A DNA stretch of 64,000 bases from Pseudomonas fluorescens (GCF_902497785.1 NZ_CABVHK010000001.1:372001-436000); one strand, 5' to 3'; positions 9,498-18,106 are shown, counted from the first letter of the stretch. Program-made: numbers and translations. The notes: generated by a model not told the origin, from the letters alone.

Positions 9498-10826
9498 ATG
9501 GGCCCATTAATCGAACAACTCTATTACGTACTCGGCGTCCTCACGGGCCCCGACGGTCTGAGCCGGCTGTTTTACATGCTGTTCCCGATATTCCTGATTT
9601 TTGAACTGCCCATGATGATCATGGTGCTGCTGGGCGTATTGCGCTGGTTTGTCCGTCGGCGCACAGCGGTGCCCAAGACCAGTACTTATCGGCCGAGGGT
9701 CTCTTGCATCATTACCTGCTACAGCGAGGGAATGGATGTACAGACCACGCTGTTAAGCCTGTGCGAGCAGACGTACCCCGGCCACATCGAGATGATTCCA
9801 GTGGTGGATGGGGCGACGGCGAATCATCCGACCCTCAGTGCCGTGCGCAGCTTTAACGTCGACCCGCAGTTGTACCCCAGACGGCATCTGCGTCCCATCG
9901 CCAAGTGGCAGCGGGGTGGGCGGGTGTCGTCGTTGAATGCCGGCCTGTCGCTGGCCAGCGGTGAAATCGTGATGGCGCTCGATGGTGACACTTCGTTTGA
10001 TAACAACATGGTCAGCGCCATCGTGCGCAATTTCGAGGACCCCTCGGTGCCTGCGGTGGCGGGTAGCCTGCGGGTGCGCAATGTCTGGGGCTCGTGGGTC
10101 ACTGCCATGCAGGCGCTGGAGTACCTGCTGTCGATTCACATGTCGAAAATCGGTCTTGCCGAGTGGAACCTGGTCAATAACGTCTCGGGCGCCTTCGGGG
10201 CTTTTCGCCGCAGTTTTCTGGTCAAGATTGGTGGCTGGAACACTCATACCGCTGAGGATCTGGACCTGACGTTGCGCATCAAAAGCTATTTCAAACGTCA
10301 CGACTTGCGGATTCCCTTCGAGCCGGAAGCCATCGGCCACACCGACGCACCGGCGACGCTCAGCCAGTTTCTGATGCAGCGTCTACGCTGGGATGGCGAC
10401 CTGTTTTTTCTTTATATGAGAAAGCACAGCCGCAACATCAGCCCCACGCTGCTGGGCTGGAAGACGTTTCTGATGATCCTGCTCAGCGGCTTCTTTTTTC
10501 AGTTGGTGCTGCCTTTCCTCATCTTCTTCTACACCTTGATCGCGATTTTTGTGTTGCCGCTCAACACGCTGCTGTTTTTGTCAGTCTTGATCTATTTGCT
10601 GTACCTGATGATCACCGCGTTGATGTTCGGCGCCCTGTTGCTGATGGTGTCCGATCGGCCTCGACAGGACATGACGCTTGGCCTGCTCGTGCCTGTGTTC
10701 CCTATTTTCATGCTGTTCCTGCGCTGCTGGAGCGCAGTGGCCATGCTCAACGAAATGTTCCGTCGGGGTCATGAGGAAACATCGATGGCGCCGTGGTGGG
10801 TACTCAAACGAGCCACGAGGTTTTGA
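9498..10826 (+). CDS. Processive family 2 glycosyltransferase (membrane polysaccharide synthase)
   Basis: A 442-residue inner-membrane GT2 of the BcsA/PgaC/HasA type. N-terminal membrane segments (about 20-55) precede the catalytic domain, which shows the substrate-binding ALDGDTSFD (DxD), the acceptor-site TAEDLDLT (TED) and the processivity motif QRLRW (QxxRW). About four membrane helices follow (residues 310-425), enough to form a translocation channel. There is no PilZ domain, so any c-di-GMP control would have to come from another protein, plausibly the degenerate GGDEF protein encoded 3 bases upstream. Downstream genes encode a periplasmic protein and a HlyD-like protein, as expected for secretion across the envelope. 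The polymer is unknown. Confidence 0.9.
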   Translation: MGPLIEQLYYVLGVLTGPDGLSRLFYMLFPIFLIFELPMMIMVLLGVLRWFVRRRTAVPKTSTYRPRVSCIITCYSEGMDVQTTLLSLCEQTYPGHIEMIPVVDGATANHPTLSAVRSFNVDPQLYPRRHLRPIAKWQRGGRVSSLNAGLSLASGEIVMALDGDTSFDNNMVSAIVRNFEDPSVPAVAGSLRVRNVWGSWVTAMQALEYLLSIHMSKIGLAEWNLVNNVSGAFGAFRRSFLVKIGGWNTHTAEDLDLTLRIKSYFKRHDLRIPFEPEAIGHTDAPATLSQFLMQRLRWDGDLFFLYMRKHSRNISPTLLGWKTFLMILLSGFFFQLVLPFLIFFYTLIAIFVLPLNTLLFLSVLIYLLYLMITALMFGALLLMVSDRPRQDMTLGLLVPVFPIFMLFLRCWSAVAMLNEMFRRGHEETSMAPWWVLKRATRF

Positions 10827-10827
10827 T

Positions 10828-11658
10828 ATGCGCCCGATTCCAAGGTGGCTGACAATGACGGTATTACCGCTGCTGATGGCTCCGGCATTGCAGGGGCAAA
10901 CCCGTGACTGGTCTCAGGCCAGTTATGTCTGGGACAGCGAGGCGCTGCTGAGCCCCGAGCATCGGGCGAGCGAACTGGCGGCGTTGCACACAGCGGGGAT
11001 GGACAAGATCTACCTGGGCCTCAAGTCCGCGCAGTTGAAGGACCTCGGCAAAACGCGAGAACAGCTTGAGCAACTGTTGCAGGCTGCAGCGGGCGAGGGG
11101 TTGCAGGTGAGCCTGTTACTCGGCGATCCGGCCTGGATCGAGCCCGGGGAGCGCCATCAGCTCACCGATTTACTGGCGAAGCTGAAGGGACTTTCCTTCA
11201 CCAGCCTGCACCTGGATCTTGAGGTCGAGCAGTTGGGCGTACCGGTTCCGGATCAGCGTTTGCGGGACTTCCTCGACTCCTTGAAAGCGGCCTCCACCGC
11301 GAGCCCGTGGCCGGTGGAAATCTCCAGCCATCATCGTTGGTTCGCTGACGCCAAACCCGGCCAAACCTGTGTGCCGTGCGCGCTTCCCGACGCGGGTGTG
11401 CGCCAGGTCAGTCTGATGATTTACACCCGCAACCCGAAAAACAGCGCCCGCATGGCCGAGCAGATCGCCAGGCGCTGGCCCAAGCTGCAATTTCGTCTGG
11501 CGCAAAGCACGGAGCCCCAATTGGACGCCACGGAGTCCTGGGCTGGCGCCTCCACTGAACAGTTGCGGCACCAGAACAGCGTTTGGCGCGAGCAACTGCA
11601 ACCACTGGGAATTGCCGGTATTGACTGGCAAGCCTGGCGAGACTTTCCAAAACGGTGA
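10828..11658 (+). CDS. Exported protein of unknown function in GT2 operon, possible TIM-barrel
   Basis: A 276-residue protein with a signal peptide (about 1-23, ending ...ALQGQ). The rest alternates predicted strands and helices with motifs such as MDKIYLGLKS, GLQVSLLLGDP and SLHLDLEVEQ, which resembles a (beta/alpha)8 barrel like those of periplasmic polysaccharide hydrolases; the acidic residues of HLDLEVE are candidates for an active site. This is an inference from pattern, not a recognised family. The ATG overlaps the previous stop region by context (TGATATG) and GAGG (10817-10820) is 7 bases upstream. It lies between the GT2 synthase and the HlyD-like gene and so probably trims, modifies or binds the polymer. 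Confidence 0.6.
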   Translation: MRPIPRWLTMTVLPLLMAPALQGQTRDWSQASYVWDSEALLSPEHRASELAALHTAGMDKIYLGLKSAQLKDLGKTREQLEQLLQAAAGEGLQVSLLLGDPAWIEPGERHQLTDLLAKLKGLSFTSLHLDLEVEQLGVPVPDQRLRDFLDSLKAASTASPWPVEISSHHRWFADAKPGQTCVPCALPDAGVRQVSLMIYTRNPKNSARMAEQIARRWPKLQFRLAQSTEPQLDATESWAGASTEQLRHQNSVWREQLQPLGIAGIDWQAWRDFPKR

Positions 11659-11664
11659 GCCGTC

Positions 11665-12780
11665 ATGAAGATTCGTTTCGACAGTCGTAAAGAACTCAAC
11701 CCCACTCAGGAACAAGGTTTGACGGTGCTCTACGCGCCGGGAAAGCGCATGGCGTTTCGCGTGCGCTGGTATTTGATCCTGCTACTGGTGGCAAGCCCTT
11801 TGATCTGGCTGGGCGGAAAACTGGCTTACGGCATGTTGATGATCGACGCGCCGGCACAATTGCGCTTGCCGATTCTTGAGGTGCGCGCGCGGGATGCCGG
11901 TCGGGTGGAGCAGCTATTTGTCATGGCCGGTGATCAGATCCAGGTCGATCAGCCGTTGGTCAATCTGGACAACCCGGAATGGCGCGCCCGGCTCTCGCAA
12001 ATCGCCGCGATGCCGGCGAGCAAGGCGCCCGTTGGCACCCCCAAACTGGATGGGCGCGAGCGTCAGTTGCTCCGGACCCGAATCGGCAGGGCGGAGCAAC
12101 GGGTGCAAACACTCGAAGAGCTGGTTGTTCGAGGCGCCGTCTCTCGGGGGGAAGTGCTGGCAGCCGAGTCCGAACTTGATGCGTTTCGTGCGGACCTGCT
12201 GGCCTATGAGCGTCGCGAGCAACAGGCGCGTCTATCACCGGTGAGCGCCGAGCGAGAGATTGCTCAACTGGGCGCCGAGCAACAGTGGTTGAAAACGCGT
12301 CTCGCCGCGTTGTCGGTCAAGGCCGCGCAAAGCGGCCGGGTGGCGGAGGTTCTGGTCACGCCCGGCGAAAACGTCGGTGCCGGCACGGTGCTGATGCGTG
12401 TTGAGCGGCTCGATGATCCCCTGCTGTGGATCTATCTGGAACCGATGAACATCAGTTATGCCGCGATTGGTCAGCAGATTCGCGTACGCATGCCGGATGG
12501 CGAGTGGCTGGCTGCCCACGTGGTCCAGGCAGTGGACAGCGCCGGTCGTACGCCAACGGTATTGCGCGGGCCTTTTGCGGCAAGCGAAATGGGATTGCAG
12601 GTCGCGGCCCGGTTTGACCAACCCTTGCCGCCGCGCTGGCGCATCGACCAACTGCCGCTGAGCGTGCGCTTCCCCACTGACTGGCAAGCAATGTTCAGGG
12701 GCACCCGCGAATGGGTCGAGCAAGTCGTTGACTATATCGCGGTGGATCGAATGACTGCGATTGCCCAAGAGAGCCGCTAA
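11665..12780 (+). CDS. HlyD-family membrane-anchored periplasmic adaptor
   Basis: A 371-residue protein with a cytoplasmic N-terminus of about 30 residues, one membrane helix (about 33-55), then a periplasmic lipoyl/barrel-sandwich half motif (RDAGRVEQLFVMAGDQIQVDQ), a coiled-coil hairpin (about 125-210) and the second half motif (AQSGRVAEVLVTPGENVGAG). This is the layout of HlyD/EmrA adaptors and of the periplasmic part of Alg44, but without the PilZ domain of Alg44. As last gene of the operon it would connect the GT2 synthase to an outer-membrane exit; no outer-membrane channel gene is adjacent. Confidence 0.85.
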   Translation: MKIRFDSRKELNPTQEQGLTVLYAPGKRMAFRVRWYLILLLVASPLIWLGGKLAYGMLMIDAPAQLRLPILEVRARDAGRVEQLFVMAGDQIQVDQPLVNLDNPEWRARLSQIAAMPASKAPVGTPKLDGRERQLLRTRIGRAEQRVQTLEELVVRGAVSRGEVLAAESELDAFRADLLAYERREQQARLSPVSAEREIAQLGAEQQWLKTRLAALSVKAAQSGRVAEVLVTPGENVGAGTVLMRVERLDDPLLWIYLEPMNISYAAIGQQIRVRMPDGEWLAAHVVQAVDSAGRTPTVLRGPFAASEMGLQVAARFDQPLPPRWRIDQLPLSVRFPTDWQAMFRGTREWVEQVVDYIAVDRMTAIAQESR

Positions 12781-12830
12781 TCATGACTGCTGATCGAATG
12801 CTGGTGACGGGCGGAGCCTGAATCGTCTGC

Positions 12831-13091
12831 TCAGAAGTATTGATTGCGAGGAGCATTAGCGGCGAGTTCGGTCACCAGCAAATGTTGCGTCAGCACATCG
12901 TTGAGGAACCGGAACTGGTCATTGAGCCCGACCACTTCGTTGCTGAAGTGATTGGCGGCGGCCGGCATCAGCAGCGCTTCGAAGGATTTGTCGAACACCA
13001 GCGACAGCACTTTGCGCGAGACGACCTGCTGCGAATAGTAGTTGTTGCCGAACACCGGGAAACTCACGGCGAGGGTGACGGAGTGGATCAT
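12831..13091 (-). CDS. Small hypothetical protein, coupled to a 30-residue membrane peptide
   Basis: An 86-residue protein of no recognised family, with a hydrophobic N-terminus (IHSVTLAVSFPVFG) and a mixed, mostly helical remainder ending NQYF. The ATG at 13091 is preferred over ATG 13100 because it has an AGGA at a 9-base distance and overlaps the stop codon of the small upstream gene as ATGA, giving translational coupling. The gene ends 50 bases from the HlyD-like gene and is convergent with it. Confidence 0.55.
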   Translation of the reverse strand: MIHSVTLAVSFPVFGNNYYSQQVVSRKVLSLVFDKSFEALLMPAAANHFSNEVVGLNDQFRFLNDVLTQHLLVTELAANAPRNQYF

Positions 13092-13180
13092 GATGGGCAT
13101 TCCTCAGTCAGGACATACCACGAAAAAACGCTCAGGGTGACGGCTGTCAGGGTCAGGCAGGTCAGCAGATGGATCAACAT
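13088..13180 (-). CDS. 30-residue single-pass membrane peptide
   Basis: The predicted peptide starts MLIHLLTCLTLT and ends SWYVLTEECPS, with one hydrophobic helix (about 2-24). A very strong ribosome-binding site, GGAGGGG (13187-13193 on the minus strand), lies 6 bases before the ATG, and the stop overlaps the next gene's start as ATGA. The strong site and the coupling make this small gene credible despite its size. Function unknown; it resembles no toxin family that I recognise. Confidence 0.55.
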   Translation of the reverse strand: MLIHLLTCLTLTAVTLSVFSWYVLTEECPS

Positions 13181-13528
13181 GATATTCCCCTCCGGTTCGA
13201 GGTTTCGTGGTGGATTGAGGTTGATCCTACCCGTACGGTGGTTCAGCGGAAGGCATTCGCGGCGATGGTGAATATCGATAAAAGTGATGGTCGGGTTTTG
13301 TGGTGTTCCGCAGGGCCCCTTCGCGGGCAAGCCCGCTCCCACAGTGATCAGTGGTGGAGCACAATTCACTTTAAGACATAAAACCCTGTGGGAGCGGGCT
13401 TGCCCGCGAAGAGGCCTTCAGCCACACCTTCGACATCCGAATAGCCCTCCACGACCGCCTATACTCAAATCAGAATGCTTTTAACCCCCGAATATCCGGT
13501 CCGGGGAAGACTGTAGGACACCACGATC
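13181..13528. other. Intergenic region with REP pair and start region of a lipoprotein gene
   Basis: Between two divergent transcripts. It holds the ribosome-binding site of the 30-residue peptide, a REP pair (13319-13411) and the leader of the lipoprotein gene. No other gene is credible. Confidence 0.6.
13319..13411. repeat. REP-type inverted repeat pair (TGTGGGAGCGGGCTTGCCCG class)
   Basis: Arms CTTCGCGGGCAAGCCCGCTC... (13319-13343) and its reverse complement (13387-13411) around a 43-base centre. Same class as 18003-18098 and 26661-26752. Confidence 0.9.
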
Positions 13529-14596
13529 TTGAACCTGCGTTCGCTGATCGTCGCCGTGCTGATCCTGTTGGCGGGATGCGTCACGCCCACGCGCGCCCCT
13601 GCGCCGGCGCCGCCGGTAATTATTGCCCAGAGCACCTGGCAGCAGGTGGACCGGGACATCGTTGCCGCGTCCCAATCCGCCACCGAGCAGGCAAAAATCT
13701 ATTCGCGCGGGGCCATGGATTACTGGCGCACGCGGGTCTATCAACTGACCGAAGAAAATTTCATCCCCTGGTTCAGCAGCTACTGGACCCAGGAATGGCT
13801 GTCGATGAAGGTCAGCTGGTACAGCCTCAGCGCCCAGGGCGAACAGGATGCCTCGGCCAAGCGCCTGGCGGCCTATCTGCTGGAGCAATACCAGAAACGC
13901 GTGCTGGCGCCGGTCGCGGTCGAGATTGATCCCGACCAGATTCTGGGCCTGGCCACCGCGTTCTACGTGGACATTCTTCAGGAGGAACTGCAAAAGATTT
14001 CCCAGCGCTACGGCGTGCCCATGGCCCAGCTCAACGGCCGGATCCAGAAAATTCCCGCCATCGCCCTGGGACCGCCGTCGGCCCGGGACGCTTCGTTGTA
14101 TCAGGTCGTGCACACCCAACCGCTGAACACGCTGCCGGCCTACGCGGCGCTGATCGACAAGATTCACAAGGCTGGCGGCGACAAGGGGGTTGATTCGACC
14201 GACACCGCCATGGCCCCCGTGGCCAAGCGCGCCAGCCAGCGAATGGAGGCCGAAATGGCCCCGCGCGGTGCCGCCAGTGCTGTGGCCGCCGCCGCGGGCA
14301 AGCTTGCCGGGGGCTTGATTACCGTGGGCGTGGCCGGGATTCGCGCATTGATTCAGGCCAGCGACCGGCCGGACAGCGAGGCGCTGATTCGCAGCAGCCT
14401 GGGCAACACGTTCGACAAGGCCTGGATAAAAATGGTGCAGAACCCGACGACCGGTGTGATGGCAGGAACGTTGTACATGGCGGGGCAAATCGAGGGCAAT
14501 TTGGGCGGGAGCGCCGAGATACCGTCGGTCAGTTCGGGCAGTGGGGCGGTCGATTGGAGTCCGCCGCAAGCGACTAACCAGCAGACCGTCCCGTAA
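13529..14596 (+). CDS. Putative lipoprotein of unknown function
   Basis: A 355-residue protein with a lipoprotein signal peptide: hydrophobic IVAVLILLAGC gives a lipobox LAGC with Cys at residue 17, followed by a proline/alanine-rich linker. The TTG at 13529 is the only plausible start, because an in-frame TAG lies 15 bases upstream; AGGA (13515-13518) precedes it. The middle contains a tryptophan/tyrosine-rich section and a glycine/alanine-rich hydrophobic stretch near residue 250-275 that could insert into a membrane. No family recognised. Nearby DUF1428 gene follows 18 bases later and may be co-transcribed. Confidence 0.7.
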   Translation: MNLRSLIVAVLILLAGCVTPTRAPAPAPPVIIAQSTWQQVDRDIVAASQSATEQAKIYSRGAMDYWRTRVYQLTEENFIPWFSSYWTQEWLSMKVSWYSLSAQGEQDASAKRLAAYLLEQYQKRVLAPVAVEIDPDQILGLATAFYVDILQEELQKISQRYGVPMAQLNGRIQKIPAIALGPPSARDASLYQVVHTQPLNTLPAYAALIDKIHKAGGDKGVDSTDTAMAPVAKRASQRMEAEMAPRGAASAVAAAAGKLAGGLITVGVAGIRALIQASDRPDSEALIRSSLGNTFDKAWIKMVQNPTTGVMAGTLYMAGQIEGNLGGSAEIPSVSSGSGAVDWSPPQATNQQTVP

Positions 14597-14614
14597 TCCC
14601 AAGGAGAAAAAACC

Positions 14615-14968
14615 ATGTCCTACGTAGATGGCTTCGTCGCGGCCGTGCCCACTGCCAACCGCGAAAAATTCAAGAAGCACGCCGAAACCGCCGCCGTGAT
14701 TTTCAAGGAAAGCGGCGCGCTCAGCGTCGCGGAATGCTGGGGCGACGATGTGCCTGACGGCAAGCTCACCTCGTTTCCCATGGCGGTGAAACTCAAGGCC
14801 GATGAAACCGTGGTATTCAGCTGGATCATTTGGCCAGACAAAGCCACCCGTGATGCGGGCATGGACAAACTGATGAACGATCCGCGGATGCAGCCGGACG
14901 TCAACCCGATGCCCTTCGATGGACAACGCATCATCTTTGGTGGTTTCGAGATGATCGTGAAAGCCTGA
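14615..14968 (+). CDS. DUF1428 family protein (YbaA-like)
   Basis: A 117-residue cytoplasmic protein matching the DUF1428 pattern: start MSYVDGFV, central ECWGDDVPDGK, then FSWI and FDGQRIIFGGFE near the end. The family has a ferredoxin-like alpha/beta fold similar to dimeric antibiotic-biosynthesis monooxygenases; function unknown. AAGGAG (14601-14606) is 8 bases upstream of the ATG. It follows the lipoprotein gene closely on the same strand. Confidence 0.85.
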   Translation: MSYVDGFVAAVPTANREKFKKHAETAAVIFKESGALSVAECWGDDVPDGKLTSFPMAVKLKADETVVFSWIIWPDKATRDAGMDKLMNDPRMQPDVNPMPFDGQRIIFGGFEMIVKA

Positions 14969-14982
14969 CCCCACCGCCAGGA

Positions 14983-15177
14983 TCACTCCGACGCCGGGGT
15001 GATCCTGCAACTTTTGCGATGGTGGATCTCACTGTCCGTCGGTCGCTCCCGGACGAATTCGAAACGCGGCTCACCTTCGCTATAGTGAACCAGCCAGCCC
15101 CATTCCAGCTCTGACTCATCCTGCCCCGGTTGCGGTGGCATCGCCCACCATGGCTCTTTGCTGATGATCTGTCGCAT
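14983..15177 (-). CDS. Small hypothetical protein
   Basis: A 64-residue, tryptophan-rich, charged protein with no signal or membrane segment (starts MRQIISKEPWWAMPP). GGGAGGGGG directly upstream supports the ATG at 15177 rather than a longer frame starting at 15207. No recognised domain. It is convergent with the DUF1428 gene and divergent from thpR. Confidence 0.6.
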   Translation of the reverse strand: MRQIISKEPWWAMPPQPGQDESELEWGWLVHYSEGEPRFEFVRERPTDSEIHHRKSCRITPASE

Positions 15178-15237
15178 GGCCCCCTCCCGTGGATTCGGTG
15201 GGTTCAACTATAACGTGCCAGTCAGGAGGTGCCAGGC

Positions 15238-15792
15238 GTGAGCGACGAAACCCGGGAGCCGGTCAAGCGGCTGTTTTTTGCCTTGGGCTGCCCACCGGAG
15301 CAACGCAAGGCCATCGGTCAGTGGCGCAGCGCGCTGGAACTGCGCAGTGGCCGCCCGGTGCCGGTGGAAAACTTTCACCTGACCTTGCTGTTTCTGGGCG
15401 CGGTGAACGTGGCGCAGATTGCACAAATTTGCGCGGCGGCGGCCGAGGTTCGCGTGCCGGGTGTGGCGTTGAGCGTTTTGCTGGACCGCCTGGATGTATG
15501 GCGCAGGGCAGGGGCGCTGGTGCTCGCGGCGGAGCAAGCGCCGGCGCAATTGCTGCGGCTGGTGTATGCGCTGGAGCAGGCGATGCTGCCGTTCGGGTCT
15601 GAGGACGCGCCGAAGGAGTTTCGCCCGCACTTGACGTTGATGCGTGATTATCGGGAGCCGGTGCCAGAGTCCGCGACACCGCCCGAGTTTTATCTGCGGG
15701 CGGATCGGTTTGTATTGTTTGAATCGCACAAGGGCCGCTATCGGGCGCTGGCCGAATGGCCCCTCGTTCCCGCTCAGGAGGAGAGGCGCTGA
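15238..15792 (+). CDS. thpR: RNA 2',3'-cyclic phosphodiesterase (2H phosphoesterase)
   Basis: A 184-residue cytoplasmic 2H-superfamily enzyme that opens 2',3'-cyclic phosphates. The two catalytic motifs are visible: HLTL in ENFHLTLLFLG near residue 44 and HLTL in RPHLTLMRD near residue 127. The N-terminus RLFFALGCP is typical. The GTG at 15238 is chosen because AGGAGG (15224-15229) is 8 bases upstream; the GTG at 15229 overlaps that site. Its last 19 bases overlap the end of the convergent sirtuin gene. Confidence 0.9.
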   Translation: MSDETREPVKRLFFALGCPPEQRKAIGQWRSALELRSGRPVPVENFHLTLLFLGAVNVAQIAQICAAAAEVRVPGVALSVLLDRLDVWRRAGALVLAAEQAPAQLLRLVYALEQAMLPFGSEDAPKEFRPHLTLMRDYREPVPESATPPEFYLRADRFVLFESHKGRYRALAEWPLVPAQEERR

Positions 15793-16622
15793 GCCAGCAG
15801 CGGTAACAGCTGTTCGCACGAAGCCTCGATTTTCAGATCTAGAATGTCATCCGCCCGGGTCTTGCCCAGATTGATCGCGATCAGCGGTTTGCCCTGATCC
15901 GCCACCGCCCGGCACAAGCGAAATGCCGAATACGCCATCAACGATGACCCGACCACCAACAAGCCCGCCGCTTTTTCCACGGCTGCCATTGCCCTGGCCG
16001 CGGTCTGCTGAGCGACGTTCTCGCCAAAAAACACCACGTCCGGCTTCATCCGCTCCCCTGCGCAATGCGGGCAATGCGGCACCTGGAACCGCGCTTCGAA
16101 CGCCGGATCGAGCAGCGTGTCACCGTCCGGCGCCTGCACCGCATCAACACCGGCCAGGTAAGGGTTTTGCGCTTCCATCAGGTGCTGGATCGCATCGCGC
16201 TCACTGCGCTGTCCGCAGTCCAGGCACAGCACTCGGTGGAGGCTGCCATGCAGTTCGATGACGTCATGGCTGCCGGCCTGATCATGCAGGGTGTCGACGT
16301 TCTGGGTGATTAACGCGCTGATCTGCTGCGTACTTTGCAGACTGGCCAGCGCTTCGTGCGCTTCATTCGGTTGGGCCTGGCGCACCCGTGGCCAGCCGAG
16401 CATCGCCCGCGCCCAATAGCGCCGCCGGGATTGCGGGGCGCTGAGAAATTCCTGATACATCATCGGCTGCCGGCCACGGCGCACGCCCTCACTGTCCCGG
16501 TAATCCGGAATGCCCGACGGGGTGCTGATGCCGGCGCCAGTCAGGACCACGAACGGCTGGTCGGCCATTAACTGCTGGAGGCGATCGAGTTGTTCGCGGA
16601 AACGACGGTCAAGCATATTCAA
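15774..16622 (-). CDS. NAD-dependent protein deacylase (sirtuin)
   Basis: A 282-residue sirtuin. Visible motifs: VVLTGAGISTPSGIPDYR (NAD binding), TQNVDTLHDQAG (catalytic asparagine and aspartate), IELHGSLH (catalytic histidine), and a zinc site CLDCG ... CPHC. This resembles the class II/SIRT4-like bacterial branch. It would remove acyl groups from lysines using NAD. The gene overlaps thpR tail-to-tail by 19 bases. A REP pair lies upstream. Confidence 0.92.
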   Translation of the reverse strand: MNMLDRRFREQLDRLQQLMADQPFVVLTGAGISTPSGIPDYRDSEGVRRGRQPMMYQEFLSAPQSRRRYWARAMLGWPRVRQAQPNEAHEALASLQSTQQISALITQNVDTLHDQAGSHDVIELHGSLHRVLCLDCGQRSERDAIQHLMEAQNPYLAGVDAVQAPDGDTLLDPAFEARFQVPHCPHCAGERMKPDVVFFGENVAQQTAARAMAAVEKAAGLLVVGSSLMAYSAFRLCRAVADQGKPLIAINLGKTRADDILDLKIEASCEQLLPLLAQRLSS

Positions 16623-16640
16623 CCCCCCATTGGGCCCGGG

Positions 16641-16747
16641 TAGGAGCTGCCGAAGGCTGCGATCTTTTGATCTTCAGCAGGTTCAGCATCGCCAAATCAA
16701 GATCAAAAGATCGTCCGAACGCGGCCCGAGCCTTCGGCAGCTCCTAC
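16641..16747. repeat. REP-type inverted repeat pair (GTAGGAGCTGCCGAAGGCTG class)
   Basis: Arms start GTAGGAGCTGCCGAAGGCTG at 16641 and end with the complement at 16747; inner GATCTTTTGATC/GATCAAAAGATC segments also pair. Located upstream of the sirtuin gene and downstream of the methyltransferase gene. Confidence 0.88.
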
Positions 16748-16773
16748 GGTAATCGATTTTCGATTATCGGTGA

Positions 16774-17820
16774 TTATTTACGCGCCTCCAGAATCAGGTT
16801 GAACGGCGTCTCGGTGGCTCGACGGAAAGTCTTGAACCCCGCTTCGGTAAACACCTTGCGCAACCGCGCTTCACCCGCCTGCGCGCCCAGCCCCAGACCG
16901 ACCTCCTGCGACAGTGAATTGGGTGTGCAAATAAACGTCGAAGCCGCATAGAACAGCCGTCCGACGGGCGTGACGTTGTCGTCGAGGCTGTCGTTGGCGA
17001 ACGGCTCCACCAGCAACACGGTGCCGTCCGGTTTCAGCGACTCATAGGCGTGCCGCGCCGCGCCCACCGGGTCGCCCATGTCGTGCAGGCAGTCGAAGTA
17101 GCAGATCAGGTCATAGTCGTCGCCGGGGTAGCTTTTCGCCGTGCCCTGGAAGAACCGCGCCCGACCCGACACACCACCTGCTTCAGCCCGCTGGGTAGCG
17201 ACGGTGACCGACGGTGCGTGGTAGTCGAAGCCGACGAACCGCGAGTCCGGAAATGCCTGGGCCATGATCACGGTTGACGCGCCATGCCCGCAGCCAACGT
17301 CCGCCACCTTGGCGCCGGCCTCCAGCTTGGCCACCACGCCTTCCAGCGCCGGCAGCCATTCGGCCACCAGGTGCGCCTTGTAGCCGGGGCGGAAGAAGCG
17401 TTCCGTGCCATTGAACATGCACGGATGGTGATCGCCCCAGGGCAGGGCGCCATTGCCGCGCATGGCTTTGACCAGTTTGTCCTTGTCATGGAAAAACGAC
17501 GCGACCACCCCGACTCCGCCCGCTATATAGACCGGCGAGTCTTCGTTCGCCAGCGCCATGGCCTGCTCTTCGGGCAGGCGGAATTGGCCGTCGCGGTGTT
17601 CCATGTAGCCGGAAGCGGCGTGGGCGCTGAGCCATTCGCGCAGCAGGCGGGGGTTGCAGCCGGTTTTGTCGGCGAGTGTTTCCGGGGTGATCAACCGAGA
17701 GTCGGCCATTGCCCGATACAGCCCGAGCTCTTCGCCGAGGATGACGTTGGCGAGCATCGCCGCGCCGCCCATGTCGTTCACCAGTTTGCCCATGAAATCG
17801 TTGAGTCTGGCCTCGTCCAT
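16774..17820 (-). CDS. Class I SAM-dependent methyltransferase with N-terminal winged helix
   Basis: A 348-residue protein. Residues about 10-95 form a dimerisation/winged-helix domain like that of Rv2258c-type and O-methyltransferases (LADKTGCNPRLLREWLSA). The SAM-binding motif VADVGCGHGAST is near residue 175, with FDCLHDMGDP as the later motif. AAGGAG lies 8 bases before the ATG at 17820; a GTG directly before it is an alternative. Substrate unknown. Divergent from the amidase gene. Confidence 0.85.
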   Translation of the reverse strand: MDEARLNDFMGKLVNDMGGAAMLANVILGEELGLYRAMADSRLITPETLADKTGCNPRLLREWLSAHAASGYMEHRDGQFRLPEEQAMALANEDSPVYIAGGVGVVASFFHDKDKLVKAMRGNGALPWGDHHPCMFNGTERFFRPGYKAHLVAEWLPALEGVVAKLEAGAKVADVGCGHGASTVIMAQAFPDSRFVGFDYHAPSVTVATQRAEAGGVSGRARFFQGTAKSYPGDDYDLICYFDCLHDMGDPVGAARHAYESLKPDGTVLLVEPFANDSLDDNVTPVGRLFYAASTFICTPNSLSQEVGLGLGAQAGEARLRKVFTEAGFKTFRRATETPFNLILEARK

Positions 17821-18002
17821 CACGTGTGCTCCTTGTGCAGGATCACGGTCCAGAGGCTTTGGTTTTAAAGGTGTTCAGCTCTGGGCGGTGGTCGTGGGAA
17901 TGAACAGGACGATGAGTGCGTCCTGGGTGCATTAAGTTTAGTTGGCGGGCTGTGTGCCGCAGCCTTTAGCGACGAAAGCCCATTTTTCAAAATGACCACA
18001 AC

Positions 18003-18098
18003 CCCTGTGGGAGCGGGCTTGCCCGCGATGAGGCCGGTACATCCAACGACCTTGTTGCCTGATACACCGCCATCGCGGGCAAGCCCGCTCCCACAGGG
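18003..18098. repeat. REP-type inverted repeat pair (TGTGGGAGCGGGCTTGCCCG class)
   Basis: Arms CCCTGTGGGAGCGGGCTTGC... from 18003 and the complement ending CCACAGGG at 18098. Unusually, it lies in a divergent promoter region rather than between 3' ends. Confidence 0.9.
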
Positions 18099-18106
18099 AT
18101 TGGCGT

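Noticed and set aside
13481..15010. 509-codon open frame antisense to the lipoprotein and DUF1428 genes
   Set aside because: Shadow frame of high-GC genes; composition rich in His, Arg, Gly without fold, while the plus-strand proteins have a signal peptide and a recognised family.
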